Assembly: GCF_032118995.1 (NCBI RefSeq)
Contig: NC_092648.1
Location: 19,620,450 to 19,684,449, forward strand
Length of the DNA stretch: 64,000 bases
Direction of reading: 5' to 3'
Source of the DNA: Asterias amurensis
Lineage: Eukaryota > Echinodermata > Asteroidea > Forcipulatida > Asteriidae
Shown here: piece after piece, positions 25,143 to 35,830 of the stretch
Layout: every line of letters starts with the position of its first letter
Position numbering within the stretch: position 1 is the first letter of the stretch
Notes under the pieces: generated by a model
What the model saw: only the letters and a program-made list of their open reading frames with translations
What the model was told of the DNA's origin: nothing
The model's database searches: none
Translations under genes and position numbers: made by a program

Positions 25143-25960
25143 TATGGTGGCCCCGAAGGGACATCGCATAACGCAAACGTGTGCGCACACGTATGCAATG
25201 TCGTGAAACAAATCGCGAATATATGCGCACACGTATACAATATCGTGAAACAATTCGCGAATATGTGCGCACACGTATGCAATGTCGTGAAACAATTCGC
25301 GAATATGTGCGCACACGTATGCAATGTCGTGAAACAAATCGCGAATATGTGCGCACACGTATGCAATCTCGTGAACCAAATCGTGAATATGTGCGCACAC
25401 GTATGCAATTTCGTGAACCAAATCGTGAATATGTGCGCACACGAGTGCGATTTGTTTTGCAATGTCGTGAATTTTATTGCATACCATGTTGCATACCATT
25501 AGGATGATGTCATAGTTGTGGATAATTTGTTACTGATCTAGGGAGTACTGTGGCGCTACAGCAGGCTCCCTCTGTAAAGCATGTGTATACCCAGGAACTT
25601 GGCACCAGGCCAAGGACGACCACACGCCTCGTTTGCCTCACAACAAAGACTACTGCTGCAATGACTACCGCTTATCTCACTGTTGGAAAGAAACCCCCCA
25701 GATCATTAGACATTTTATTCAAAGGTATGCAACATGGTATGCAATAAAATTCACGACATCGCAAATAATATTCGCAGACGTGTGCGCACAAATCCGCGAA
25801 TTGTTTCACGATGTTGCATACGTGTGCGCACATATTCGCAAATTGTTTCACGACATTGCATACGTGTGCGCACATATTTGCGAATTGTTTCACGACATTG
25901 TATACGTGTGCGCACATATTCGCGAATTGTTTCACGACATTGCATTCGTGTGCGCACAAG
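25143..25960. mobile_element. TU-like foldback element, copy 1 (42-bp repeat arms)
   Basis: The left terminus reads TATGGTGGCCCCGAAGGGAC. The left arm (about 25180-25470) is a tandem array of a 42-base monomer, and the right arm (about 25745-25960) is the same array inverted. A unique core of about 250 bases (25500-25745) lies between them. Each monomer holds the palindromes GTGCGCAC and TTCGCGAA. The right terminus seen in copy 2 is missing here, so this copy is incomplete. Sea urchin TU elements are foldback transposons with tandem-repeat arms of this kind. The long open frames across the arms arise because 42 is a multiple of three. Confidence 0.82.
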
Positions 25961-25965
25961 GGGCA

Positions 25966-26108
25966 ATGAGTGAACCAATCCGGAGAACCATCTGCGAAAC
26001 ACTGTCCAATGAGTCGCCTGTCAGAAAGATTTCTAGGAAGTCTGGTAACAACATCGACCAGTGGTTGACACACGGTCACTGCCCAAACTTTCTCCAATCA
26101 GATGACTT
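25966..26108 (+). other. Unassigned exon-like ORF ending at a strong donor
   Basis: Directly beside foldback copy 1 an ATG-led frame encodes about 47 residues (for example SNESPVRKISRKSGNNIDQW) and meets gactt|gtaagtggg at 26108/26109. The composition looks protein-like. Its exit phase (2) does not match the CIPC exon at 31985, where joining would create an immediate stop, so it is not placed in that gene. It may belong to another transcript, be a 5' UTR exon, or be chance. Confidence 0.3.
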
Positions 26109-26578
26109 GTAAGTGGGAGTTTGGGTCAGGGATTTGTAGACTTGCAACCTGACGTCTGAAACCACACAAACGTATTGAATTCCACACACTTAACCGTGTT
26201 GATTTCCACAAGGATGCCATGCCACTGGACCTTCTAATTTTCAATCCAAGATGGCGCGGGTTACGCTTTTAATAGTATAGATGTTACCAAACCGAGCTGG
26301 GAAGAACAATAGTCTGGTTCCTTTTTGCAAAATGATTTTAGCATAATTTAATTAATCATCTTCCTTGCAAGTAGATCACGGAATCTTTTTCCCCGAAAAA
26401 TACCCAGGGAGATTACAGGAAAGGTTGTGACGATCTTCCGAACGGCTGCAAACCAACAACACAACACAACACTATTTAAGAAATTGCGCGTTTTTGTTTG
26501 TTTACAAGGACAGTGCAAGGAAGGGACTTTGACAAGTCTAGGGAAAGGGATAGATGGTTGGTTTTTTATTTTGGTCCG

Positions 26579-26825
26579 CACGTTGCGGCACGTTGTGATA
26601 CACGTGCCACGTGCAACCTGCCGATGTTTGCTCCGTTTTGTGTGTGTTTTCTTGTTTGATCAACACGTTGAGGTACACGTGCAGCCGGTCGAATCGCTCA
26701 GTCTGCACGGTAGCTACACTGTGTCATCCAGTTTCAATGTGTTTTGTAGTGCATGGGAGATCATTATCAGGCACGTGTATGTACATGCTTGGGGTAGAGT
26801 CTGTAGTATTTTTGGTTTGCACGTT
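26579..26825 (+). promoter_or_regulatory. E-box cluster with two tandem CACGTT-N6-CACGTG modules
   Basis: CACGTT occurs at 26579, 26589, 26664 and 26820; CACGTG occurs at 26601, 26608, 26676 and 26772. Two pairs, 26589/26601 and 26664/26676, are CACGTT then exactly six bases then CACGTG. Tandem E-boxes six or seven bases apart are the known high-affinity arrangement for two CLOCK:BMAL1 dimers at circadian genes. The nearest gene downstream on this strand is the CIPC homologue, a clock regulator, with its ATG 5.2 kb away. Further CACGTG sites lie at 30614 and 30665. That it drives CIPC is an inference. Confidence 0.65.
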
Positions 26826-27099
26826 TATCCAGAATGGCTTGCCGGTTATCCTTTCACACTACCTATAACCTCATCTGAAAGATGTCTCTTAGACACTCGG
26901 ATGGGAGAGATATTTGTAGCGATTTTTGTGTATCACTTGACCATACTGCATCCATCACATGAACATGTATTAAATGTCGTGTCTCAGAAGCGCATCGTCT
27001 TCATCATCGATCAATGTTAGTGTGTTTTCGATTCGACCAAACCGTATCATAGACCAAACCATAACAACTAGCCCATTGAGGAAGTACAAACTACGGGAT

Positions 27100-27196
27100 T
27101 TACTCTCATTTTAGTATTGCTGCATTTTATTGAGCCTGTTTGACATTCCTGTACCAAGGATATACTCTTTCTGGATATGCTGCAGAGAATAATGAG
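27100..27196 (+). other. Possible non-coding 5' exon of the CIPC gene
   Basis: A donor-like site aatgag|gtgagttac at 27196/27197 lies 370-600 bases after the E-box cluster. It could end a 5' UTR exon that splices to the CIPC exon at 31985. There is an in-frame stop shortly upstream, so any coding use would be very short. Supported only by the donor and position. Confidence 0.25.
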
Positions 27197-27907
27197 GTGA
27201 GTTACTTAAAATACAACCAAATCAACACTTTAAACTGCTTTCGTCGTATCTTGACCACTTCTTACCCTATAGGCCTACTATGGACATTTCGTATCTTCTT
27301 TGGACACTTCATACTAATCTTCTTTGGACACTTTAATGATGTCTTTATTAAACATTTCGTACCATGGACACTTCGCGGGACCTTTCCCAATGTACGAAGT
27401 ATCGGCGTCGGACACTTCGTACCTTGACAACGCACCAAAGACGAACCCCCCCCCCCCCCCCCCCCAAACACACCCACGTCCGACAGTTTGAAAAGAATTA
27501 CCTTACGGGAATTTAATGTGTCTAACCAAAGTTATAAATACGGTGTAAATGAAATAAGTGAATAAATAACGAAGATTGGGATCATAATTATTATCTCGTG
27601 TATTCAATCTATGAAATAATTTAAGACCTGTCCAATAGTTTGGGTTTATAAGATCCCGCCAGATACCTCCATGGGTTGGAGCCACTACTTGAACATTATC
27701 CGCGATTTACATACAAATTCGGAAATGCTGATTTGATGTATATATAGGCCTAAAGAATGTCAAACCTAAACACACATACTGCATCTACTTTGTTCGTGGA
27801 GTTTTCACCGAAGCCGCACGGGACGAACAACGTGTGTATAATAGTGGGTTGAGTGACTTTATTATTGAGCTCTGAACAACATGTCTCTGAGGTATTTTCT
27901 TGAGGCA

Positions 27908-28655
27908 CTAAAGGTAGTTGTGAAGACCTCCTAATGTACTCTCACTTCGTGTATCCCAACATAAATTTTATGCATTAAACAAATTTGTGAAAATTTGGAC
28001 TTGATTGGTCATCGAAGTTGCAAGAGAATGATGAAAGAAACCACCCTTGTTGCACAAATTGTTTTGCTTTAGATACCTTAAAGGAACACGTTGCCTTGGA
28101 TCGGACGAGTTGGTCAAAACAAAAGCGTTTGTAACCGTTTTGTATATAATGCATATGGTTGGAAAGATGTTTTAAAAGTAGAATACAATGATCCACACAA
28201 GTTTGCCTCGAAATTGCGTGGTTTTCCTTCTACTGTGAGAACTAACACGGTCGGCCATTTATGGGAGTCAAAATTTTGACCCCCATAAATGGCCGACGTG
28301 TTAGTCGACGAGGTAAAAGGAAAACCACGCAATTTCGAGGCATGTTTGTGTGGATCATTGTATTCTACTTTTACAACATCTTTCTACCCATATGCATTTT
28401 ATAAAAAACGGTTACAAACGCTTTTCAAAGACCAACTCGACCGATTCAAGGCAACGTGTTCCTTTAAGAGGGCTTCAGGCCTGAAGTCTTTTACTATTTG
28501 AGTGATAAATTATTTCTTTTTCAAAAGCTTCGTCGGAGCCGTTTCCCACAATGTCACTTATAAAATCAACATCTCTGATCTCTCTCTTGCTCGTTAAATT
28601 AAGTTTTCATGCTAATAATTACTTTTGAGTAATTACCAATAGTGGTTAGTAACTT
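27908..28655. mobile_element. TTAA-type MITE family 1, split by a nested family-2 MITE
   Basis: The left part carries ctcacttcgtgtatcccaac and gaaaatttggac, and the right part carries ggagccgtttcccacaatg and aattaccaatagtgg, all family-1 segments. They are interrupted by a complete family-2 element at 28078-28467. Confidence 0.78.
28078..28467. mobile_element. TTAA-type MITE, family 2, nested copy
   Basis: TTAA lies at both ends. The termini read AAAGGAACACGTTGCCTTGG and its inverse. The two halves are almost perfect inverted copies, meeting at a centre of cataaatggccg type. Other copies are at 37390 (decayed), 55316 and 63564. Confidence 0.87.
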
Positions 28656-28753
28656 CAAGAAGCCCTGTGTCGTTTATAGAAGAAACCAAACATAATTTGC
28701 CCTTGCACACGATCACGTTATTAAAAACGTTGCTATGGGAGACCATCAACATG

Positions 28754-28975
28754 CTGGGCTAGACAACTTCGTTGAAAGAGCACCGGCCGTTAATCCGGAG
28801 GTCGTTGGTTCAAATCCCGCCCAAACGAAAAATTTTGCTGAGTGGAACAAAACCAGTGTAGACCTGTAGACGTGTCTTAATTTTCTGTGTGAAAAACAAA
28901 TTACTGCGGGAGGACGTAATAGACATACGTGTCTTAATTTTCTGTGTGAAAAACAAATTACTGCGGGAGGAAGAT
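28754..28975 (+). mobile_element. SINE-like element with tRNA-type head and an internal tandem duplication
   Basis: The head reads gaaagagcaccggccgttaa and ggttcaaatccc, the expected anticodon arm and B box of a tRNA-derived promoter. A segment beginning gtgtcttaattttctgtgtg (about 47 bases, near 28872 and 28928) is repeated almost without change. It is not a real tRNA gene, as the acceptor stem does not pair. Confidence 0.55.
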
Positions 28976-29165
28976 TTTGAAAGGGTGGGAGACCATAGTT
29001 TTTTTTACCCATATCATTGATAATGGTATCACATGGAGGTTTTTAACCAATCATAAAATGTTCGAAGACACATTGACAGGCTTGGAGTCGGAGTAGTTAT
29101 ACAGTATGATTTTATCAAGAGACTTCGGGGTGTATGGTTTTTTTCCCTGAACCAATCCAATGAAA

Positions 29166-29644
29166 CCTTCAAGACACTTTGGTAATTGCTTCTCACTTGG
29201 TGTGTCTCAGCATATGCACCAAATAAATAACCTGTGAAAATTTGAACTCAATTGGTCGTCGAAGTTTCGGGATAATAAAAGAAGAAAAAACACCTTTATT
29301 TCTTCCAGATGCTTGATTTCGGGATCTCAAAATTTAACTCTGAATCTCAAAATCAATTTCAAATATTCATATGGTTTAATAAATTCTTAAACTAAATAAT
29401 TTTTTCATTGTGTGTCCTACAATAAAGTGAAACTGTATTTCATGCGTATGAGCGCAGCGAAATTCGCATGAAGTTCAAATATTCTAGTGGAAATTACTTC
29501 TTAATCGAAAACTATCGTGTCTTCAGAGGGAGCCGTTTCTTACAATGTTTATGTACTATCAACAGCTCCCCTTTGCTCGATAAAAAGTAAGATTTTATGC
29601 TAACAACTATTTTGAGAATTACCAATAGTGTCCAGTGCCTTTAA
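29166..29644. mobile_element. TTAA-type MITE, family 1, with an internal insertion
   Basis: Family-1 ends are seen (aagacactttggtaatt at the left, accaatagtgtccagtgcc then TTAA at the right). The interior is about 100 bases longer than usual owing to unrelated sequence around 29360-29480. Confidence 0.75.
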
Positions 29645-29778
29645 GGCAATAAGGGCCTGTTAATAAATTGAAAGGATATAATTGATGTTCCCATGGCAGT
29701 CATCTAAAACAAACTCGAGCCGTGTGAATGATATCTAAATGAATTAATTTACCCTATATTATGAAGTATGAAAAGTAA

Positions 29779-29960
29779 CACACGAACAAACGAGGTGTTC
29801 CGGTTCTATACTTAACCATTTAATTTTGTTTAATTGTTAACTATTAACAATTAAACAAAATGAAATGGTTAAGTATAGAACCGGAACACCTCGTTTAACA
29901 ATTAAACAAAATTAAATGGTTAAGTATAGAACCGGAACACCTCGTTTGTTCGTGTATTAC
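29779..29960. repeat. Long near-perfect hairpin with one arm duplicated
   Basis: The left arm (acgaggtgttccggttctat and onward through taattttgtttaattgtt) is matched by an inverted right arm at 29848-29895, which is then repeated at 29896-29950. The outer right copy pairs further with the left flank (cgtttgttcgtgta). The arms are nearly identical, so the structure is young. Confidence 0.85.
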
Positions 29961-29984
29961 TTTTTATGGGATTGTGGAATTCTG

Positions 29985-30195
29985 GTTTTCACGCCGGTGT
30001 CGCATGCAATTATGTCCTCTATGCAACACTATCCTGAGGACATTATTGCATATGCAATCATGTCTGCCGGACGGATTTGCGTATGCAATCGTGTCCGTGC
30101 AAAACCGTCCTTGCAGTAAATTAAACGCTTGCATATGCAAAAGTGTCTGGAGCGGACAGTATTGCATGGCGGACATAATTGTACTTGACACCGAA
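29985..30195. repeat. Palindromic repeat with 'ATTGCATATGCAAT' motifs, copy 1
   Basis: It is built of blocks such as catgcaattatgtcctc, gcatatgcaatcatgtc and their inverses. It is related to 37780-37940, which has gcatatgcaaaaccg and aacataattgcatgcgaca. Confidence 0.55.
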
Positions 30196-31005
30196 CGGAA
30201 CCCCCATTCTGTTGTGCTTGAGCCCCTTCAAAACGAATTAATGGTAAAATCTCTTCAGTTCTCTTAAAACTTCCGGATTCTTAGTCCACAGAGGAATTTT
30301 AAAAGCTGACTCGAAATACAATTAACACTACGGTCCATTTGCATATAGGGGGGATGCATTTAGGCAAAATTATTTATGGTAGATAAACAGATAAAATAGT
30401 TCATTAAAAAACTGTCCTCGCAGCACGAAGAATGAATAACAAAAAATTCACATAAATGTAAAAAATAATTTTAATTTTTGTACATTTACAAAAAAAAAAT
30501 ACAACTGTTTTTATTTTATTTTATAATTCCTCCTTGAAATAACCGTCCAGCATTCAAACATCTACCATCTGCGGTCATGAAAGCCAGTAATACGGCACGT
30601 TCGATCGTGATCACACGTGTGCACGTAATCCGCTATGGATTCGGAAATGACGATAAATCCCATACACGTGAATTCTGTTAGTGACTGCACGTTTTGCTTT
30701 GTTGTCTCTCTCGGGATTACCCACATCCGTATGCCGATACTGACATTTAAGGTTAGGCATCGTTCGTCCGGTGTGGCAAGAGATTCTGTCCTCTGGAGAT
30801 TCTGTCGTGTCCCCCCCCCCCCACCCCCAATTTGGTGAACTGTGTGCAAACTACTTATGATAGTGCCCTCTTTTAAATTATGCTCTTACAGTCCCAAGTT
30901 TTTGTTTTTTTCATAACTACGTTGTTTTTCAGATTGAAAGTAGAAATTGCTTAAAAAGGCCTACACGATGACTTGAATATTTTGGAGCACAAAAAGTCCC
31001 TTTCC

Positions 31006-31897
31006 TATGGTGGCCCTGAAGGGACATCGCATATCGCAAACGTGTGCGCATACGTATGCAATGTCGTGAAACAATTCGCAAATATGTGCGCACACGAATG
31101 CAATGTCGTGAAACAATACGCGAATATGTGCGCACACGTATGCAATGTCGTGAAACAATTCGCAAATATGTGCGCACACGTATGCAATGTCGTGAAACAA
31201 TTCGCGAATATGTGCGCACACGTATGCAATGTCGTGAAACAATTCGCGAATATGTGCGCATACGTCTGCGAATATTATTTGCGATGTCGTGAATTTTATT
31301 GCATACCATGTTGCATACCTTTGAATAAAATGTCTAATGATCTGGGGGGTTTCTTTCCAACAGTGAGATAAGCGGTAGTCATTGCAGCAGTAGTCTTTGT
31401 GAGGCAAGCGAGGCGTGTGGTCGTCCTTGGCCTGGTGCCAAGTTCCTGGGTATACACATGCTTTACAGAGGGAGCCTGCTGTAGCGCCACAGTACTCCCT
31501 AGATCGGTAACAAATTATCCACAACTATGACATCATCCTAATGGTATGCAACAAGGTATGTAATAAAATTCACGACATTGCAAAACAAATCGCACTTGTG
31601 TGCGCACATATTCACGATTTGGTTCACGAAATTGCATACGTGTGCGCACATATTCACGATTTGGTTCACGAGATTGCATACGTGTGCGCACATATTCGCG
31701 ATTTGGTTCACGACATTGCATACGTGTGCGCACATATTCGCGAATTGTTTCACGACATTGCATACGTGTGCGCACATATTCGCGAATAGTTTCTCGATAT
31801 TGTATACGTGTGCGCATATATTCGCGATTTGTTTCACGACATTGCATACGTGTGCGCACACGTTTGCGTTATGCGATGTCCCTTCGGGGCCACCATA
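31006..31897. mobile_element. TU-like foldback element, copy 2 (complete, with 6-bp target duplication)
   Basis: This 892-bp copy lies in the opposite orientation to copy 1. Both termini are present: TATGGTGGCCCTGAAGGGAC at the left and the matching inverse ending CCACCATA at the right. Arms of the 42-base monomer flank a unique core of about 240 bases that is the reverse complement of the copy 1 core. The flanks carry ctttcc directly repeated (31000-31005 and 31898-31903). No transposase is encoded. Confidence 0.88.
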
Positions 31898-31990
31898 CTT
31901 TCCAGAAAACTGGATGATTTCGTTTTGCTTGTGTATTAATTTACAGGCATAATAATAACAACAATATTCTACTCTGCTTGACAGGTTATA

Positions 31991-34769
31991 ATGGCCGGCT
32001 TCTACTCTCAAAATAAACTCGCCGAAAGCGCTACGAACAGCATTGAGGAGGAATTCCTGAACACTTCAGCTTGTTCCTCATGGGTTGATAACTGGTGCGC
32101 AACTGCTGAGCTGAATAGACAAACTAAAACCATAAGTACCTTGCTGGAGGAGGGGCATGATGTCCAGACTTTTGAAGATGTGGATGTAACCGACAACCAC
32201 TGGCTGCCATCTTCCGCAGCACTACGTGGAGAATGTTCAACGAGCTTTACCAAACCCACTAACCTGAACCAGAAAGACTGTACACCACTTGGGTTTAATG
32301 GCTCAACGGGAAGTTCTTCACGCTGCAGGTTTTCACCGAACGTCCGGGAACCGGCGGCGAACTATGTTGACCCGACGAAACATCAGTCCGGCCCCATGGA
32401 AACCCTACCGAATACGGCGGCCATGAACGCCGCCATTGGAGGCGTGGATGGATCACGGGAGGGGTGTCGCACGGACCACAAAACATTGTCTCCGGGAAAA
32501 CACAGACACAGACCGAGGATTGGCGAACCTGCTTCACGAAGTGAGTTTATATGCTCTTAATAATTCAATTTGAAAAAGGTGCCAAAATGGTCTTCAGAAC
32601 TAGACATAAAATAGCAAAATGCACACATGTAGGATCTGTGCTGTTCCTATAGTCAGTTCTGGGTCAGTTCTTTACATTTTGGTAACTCACAATTGATTTG
32701 TTTCCCTCCACTGGCCGTTACACAAACTTATTATGAAGATGCTGTTGTAGCACCCCCCCCCCCCCCCCTCCTTCCCGAGATTCCGTGTCTCTCACATCCG
32801 CCGAATTTTGTACATACTATTATTTGTCTGATGGCGCCCTCTTTTGAATCACTTTCCTTAAGCACAGCATACCGGGGACAAATTATGACAATGTCATAAT
32901 GAGGCCACTGCACTGTGCTGGTCCTATATTTTAGACCAACAAAAAACCGCCAGCGTTTTATGACACATTTGCTTTGGGTTTTTAACTAGGTAAAGAATAA
33001 TCGTGGTATATCAAAGCCTGTTTTCTCTAATGGTAAAATTTTCTTTGTCCATAGGTAACAGTCCCTACTCTTCCGACTCGTTATCGTCATCCAGTCTGTC
33101 AGATCGCTCTGCATCAACTGTAAGTATATTATAATAACTACCAAAGACCTTATCGCAAATACTCGGTATAGACGTGTAATGGGGTGCACAATGGTCTAGC
33201 TTGCGATCAACTTTGATCGCTAGCCAGACCAGCATGCACCTCATTCAACAGTTAGCGTTTGGTATTTTCCAAGAGGTCTATTGTCGTCAATATAGGAATC
33301 AGATTTCCGTACGTAGCCCCTGGGTTAACCGGAGCCCCTCCGGTTTCAAGAGGGAAATTTGATTCTGAGTATGCCGAAAAGGGGCAACAGGTCTGGGTAT
33401 ATCTGACTCAAAAATAAATTGCATATATAGAAGATAAACGAGTGCTGACATGGGGTTCTTTAATTGATGGGAAGCAGTTGTGGGTTGAAAAATGTTGTAT
33501 TTGCGATAATGGAGTTAATCAAAAGTCTAAATTGAAAAATTTTAAAACTGAGACCTCCTTGGTTTTTGTTCTCCCAATTTTTACCAATGTATGAAAATAA
33601 CTGATTGATTAATTCTGTGTTTTTTCAACTTTCAGACCCCGAAAGACACCTTCTCCAACGAGACAAATGAGAATTCGTCCAGTGGCTTTGACACGAGCGG
33701 CAGCAGCGACAAGGAGAAAACAACTCCCTGGTCCATGGCTAACTTTGACCGGGTGCTCCACGACGCTCCCAAGCGGGAACATATCCGCTCCAGGAAGGTC
33801 ACCGATAAATCGCGATCGTCAAACAACCAAGGGACTAATAAGGTGGGCTACCAATCAGACTCAGGATCGTCAAGTTCCCAGTCTAGGAATAAGCCAGCTA
33901 AAGCCTCGCAAGGGACCCGAAGCAAACTGCATCTTCACACACACGGAAGAACGGCAGATATACCCATGAACTACTCGGGAACATCCACAAGCAGTGGCAA
34001 TCAGGGTCACGGACATTTTGATAAGAGCAAAACGAAATTTGACGGCATTGCAGAGGATGCGTCTCAGGGTGATGATACTGGTATTTCCACCGCTAACACG
34101 AGCGGGCAGTCCACGCAGTACCAGAGTAACTTTAGTATGTCGTCCTCGTCCGGCGCTTGTGTGGAGTCGTCCCGGAAAGGCGGCAAAGAACGGACGAAGA
34201 ACTTCCCGGGAAAAGTTAGTACACACTACCAAAGTATTAGGACACAGAGTATGAACAAAGTGACTCCAGACCTGGCTGGTTCTACACCTCATCACATTAA
34301 TCATTTCCATCAGGGTCACCTGGAGCAGAGTGGCCCGAGTAATGGCGATTCTGCGAGCAACAGCGAGTCGGAGCGCAAGCGGCGTCGCTTCAACCGTACA
34401 TTCGTCTTGCTGCGTAACTGTGGGCTACTGGAACTCACCATGCAGACTGCGTCACTGATGCAGCAGAACTGCGTCATGAACCAACAACTCTCTGCACTGC
34501 GGCAAGAAACCGGCGTACTGTACAATGCCATCAGTCACCTCTCCTCCACGCAACCGTCGGCGTCTTTCGATATCGTCACCGCTCATGGGATATTGAAGAA
34601 CTTGAAGGGTATTATGAACCATGATGCGCCACCACACGGCAATAATCTGCCGAACAGTCAACATGTCCGCAGGTTTACAGTTAAAAGGAACAGTTCGGGG
34701 GAGACTGTTAGTCCTGATAGTAACACGCAGTCTTCATCGGCACCTTTGAACAGTGGCAGTTCTACGTAG
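31991..34769 (+). CDS. CIPC: CLOCK-interacting pacemaker (CIPC) homologue, three coding exons, 582 aa
   Basis: Exons are 31991-32540, 33055-33119 and 33636-34769 with matching phases and GT-AG introns. In vertebrates CIPC binds CLOCK and represses CLOCK:BMAL1 transcription. The C-terminal region carries the family signature at about residues 451-505: a basic run (RKRRRFNRTF), then V-L-L-R-N-C-G-L-L-E-L-T, then Q-T-A-S-L-M-Q-Q-N. It aligns by eye with the vertebrate string RRFQNTLVVL-x-K-S-G-L-L-E-I-T-L and its coiled helix of Q and L. An upstream Ser-rich segment with SSGFDTSGSSDKE parallels the DSGFSDGSSE motif of vertebrate CIPC. The rest is low-complexity Ser/Asn/Gly/Gln-rich and probably disordered. 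The ATG is the first in its exon, after an acceptor at 31983-31984 and an in-frame stop, so 5' UTR exons must lie upstream. It is longer than vertebrate CIPC (about 400 aa). Confidence 0.85.
33178..33243. repeat. Imperfect palindrome in CIPC intron 2
   Basis: Arms ggtgcacaatggtctagct and agccagaccagcatgcacc enclose a smaller inner hairpin (tgcgatcaa / ttgatcgc). No TATA or splice role is apparent. Confidence 0.6.
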
Positions 34770-34953
34770 CTGTTTGAGATCCCACTTTGCATGCGTTTTC
34801 TAATCTTCTGATTGTGTTAACTTTTTGTAAAGTATATTATAAGTTTTCATTTTGACTTAATCAGGTGTTGATATTTAAGTGAAAGGCTTCCGATCGTATG
34901 GTAATACTGCAGGTTCTTTTTGACCCGTTCACAAGTATAGACATGTATTTTGA

Positions 34954-34959
34954 ATTAAA
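34954..34959 (+). terminator. CIPC: Putative poly(A) signal (ATTAAA) of the CIPC homologue
   Basis: The common variant ATTAAA lies 185 bases after the stop codon, and T-rich sequence follows. A family-1 MITE starts 60 bases further on. Confidence 0.4.
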
Positions 34960-35018
34960 AAGTAAACTCATTTTATTAATGACTTCTATTTGATGTCAAA
35001 TTATGACATATATGGGTA

Positions 35019-35408
35019 TTAAAGGCACTGGACACTTTTGGTAATTACTCAAAATAATTGTTAGCACAAAATCTTACTTGGTATCGAGCAATGGGGAGCT
35101 GTTGATAGCATAAACATTGTGAGAAACGGCTCCCTCTGAATTAACGTGGTTTTTGAGAAATAAGTATTTTCTCACTGAAATAATATTTGAAATGAGTTCA
35201 AAACCTTCGCTGAGGTCTCGAAATAAGTCATCTGAAAAAGCACACAACCTGTGCAACAGGGGTGTTTTTCTGCCATTCTGCCATCTCGCAACTTCGACGA
35301 CAAATTGGATTCAAATTCTCACTTGTTTGTTATTTTATGCATGTTGAGATGCACCAAGTGAGAAGACTGGTCTTTGACAATTACCGAAAAAGGTCCAGTG
35401 CCTTTTAA
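35019..35408. mobile_element. TTAA-type MITE, family 1
   Basis: TTAA lies at 35019-35022 and 35405-35408. The ends read aaaggcactggacacttttgg and aggtccagtgccttt. The central segment is shortened. Confidence 0.85.
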
Positions 35409-35830
35409 CACTTTTAAGGATAGTGTTCTTTCCGTGGGTGGTAACTACATTTTGCAATTTTTTTGTTTTCGTAAGTTGTCATCGTTACCGGAGATGCTGC
35501 TCATTTTATGTTTTATGAACGCATTGATTGTACTGATTTTTGTAAATATTATTTTCTTTTTAATGTAAGATCAAGGGATCTACTATGTAGGCCCTACTAC
35601 TCAAAACTTTGGTATAAAGATGAAATCATACACATTCTTCGTTGTAATTCCATATTTTGAGCTAAAAGCCCAAGCTTATACTATTTCTGGCCCGCCTTCC
35701 TATGAAGGAAGATAATCCATTCACATTTGAATATATTCATATAATTTTTTTTTCTTGGGAATAGTTGGTGATTGTTGTAAAAAATACTCGTGGGCCAAGT
35801 TGACTGCCTCCAAGTTGCCCGCCCAAGTTG

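Noticed and set aside
25180-25470. CRISPR-like regular repeats
   Set aside because: The units are contiguous without unique spacers, occur as inverted arms, and the genome is clearly eukaryotic.
25038-25507. Long open frames on both strands with repeated C-A-H-V-C-N-type peptides
   Set aside because: They are by-products of the 42-base tandem repeat (a multiple of three without stops), open in several frames at once and inside foldback arms. The same applies to 25633-25960 and 30929-32011.
26427-27020. 197-codon ORF on the plus strand
   Set aside because: No domain, no splice support and a composition like random sequence; it overlaps the E-box cluster, which explains the DNA better.
28754-28830. 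A functional tRNA gene
   Set aside because: The B box is good, but the acceptor and D stems do not pair; it is a SINE head. The same holds for 43655-43735 and 42980-43030.
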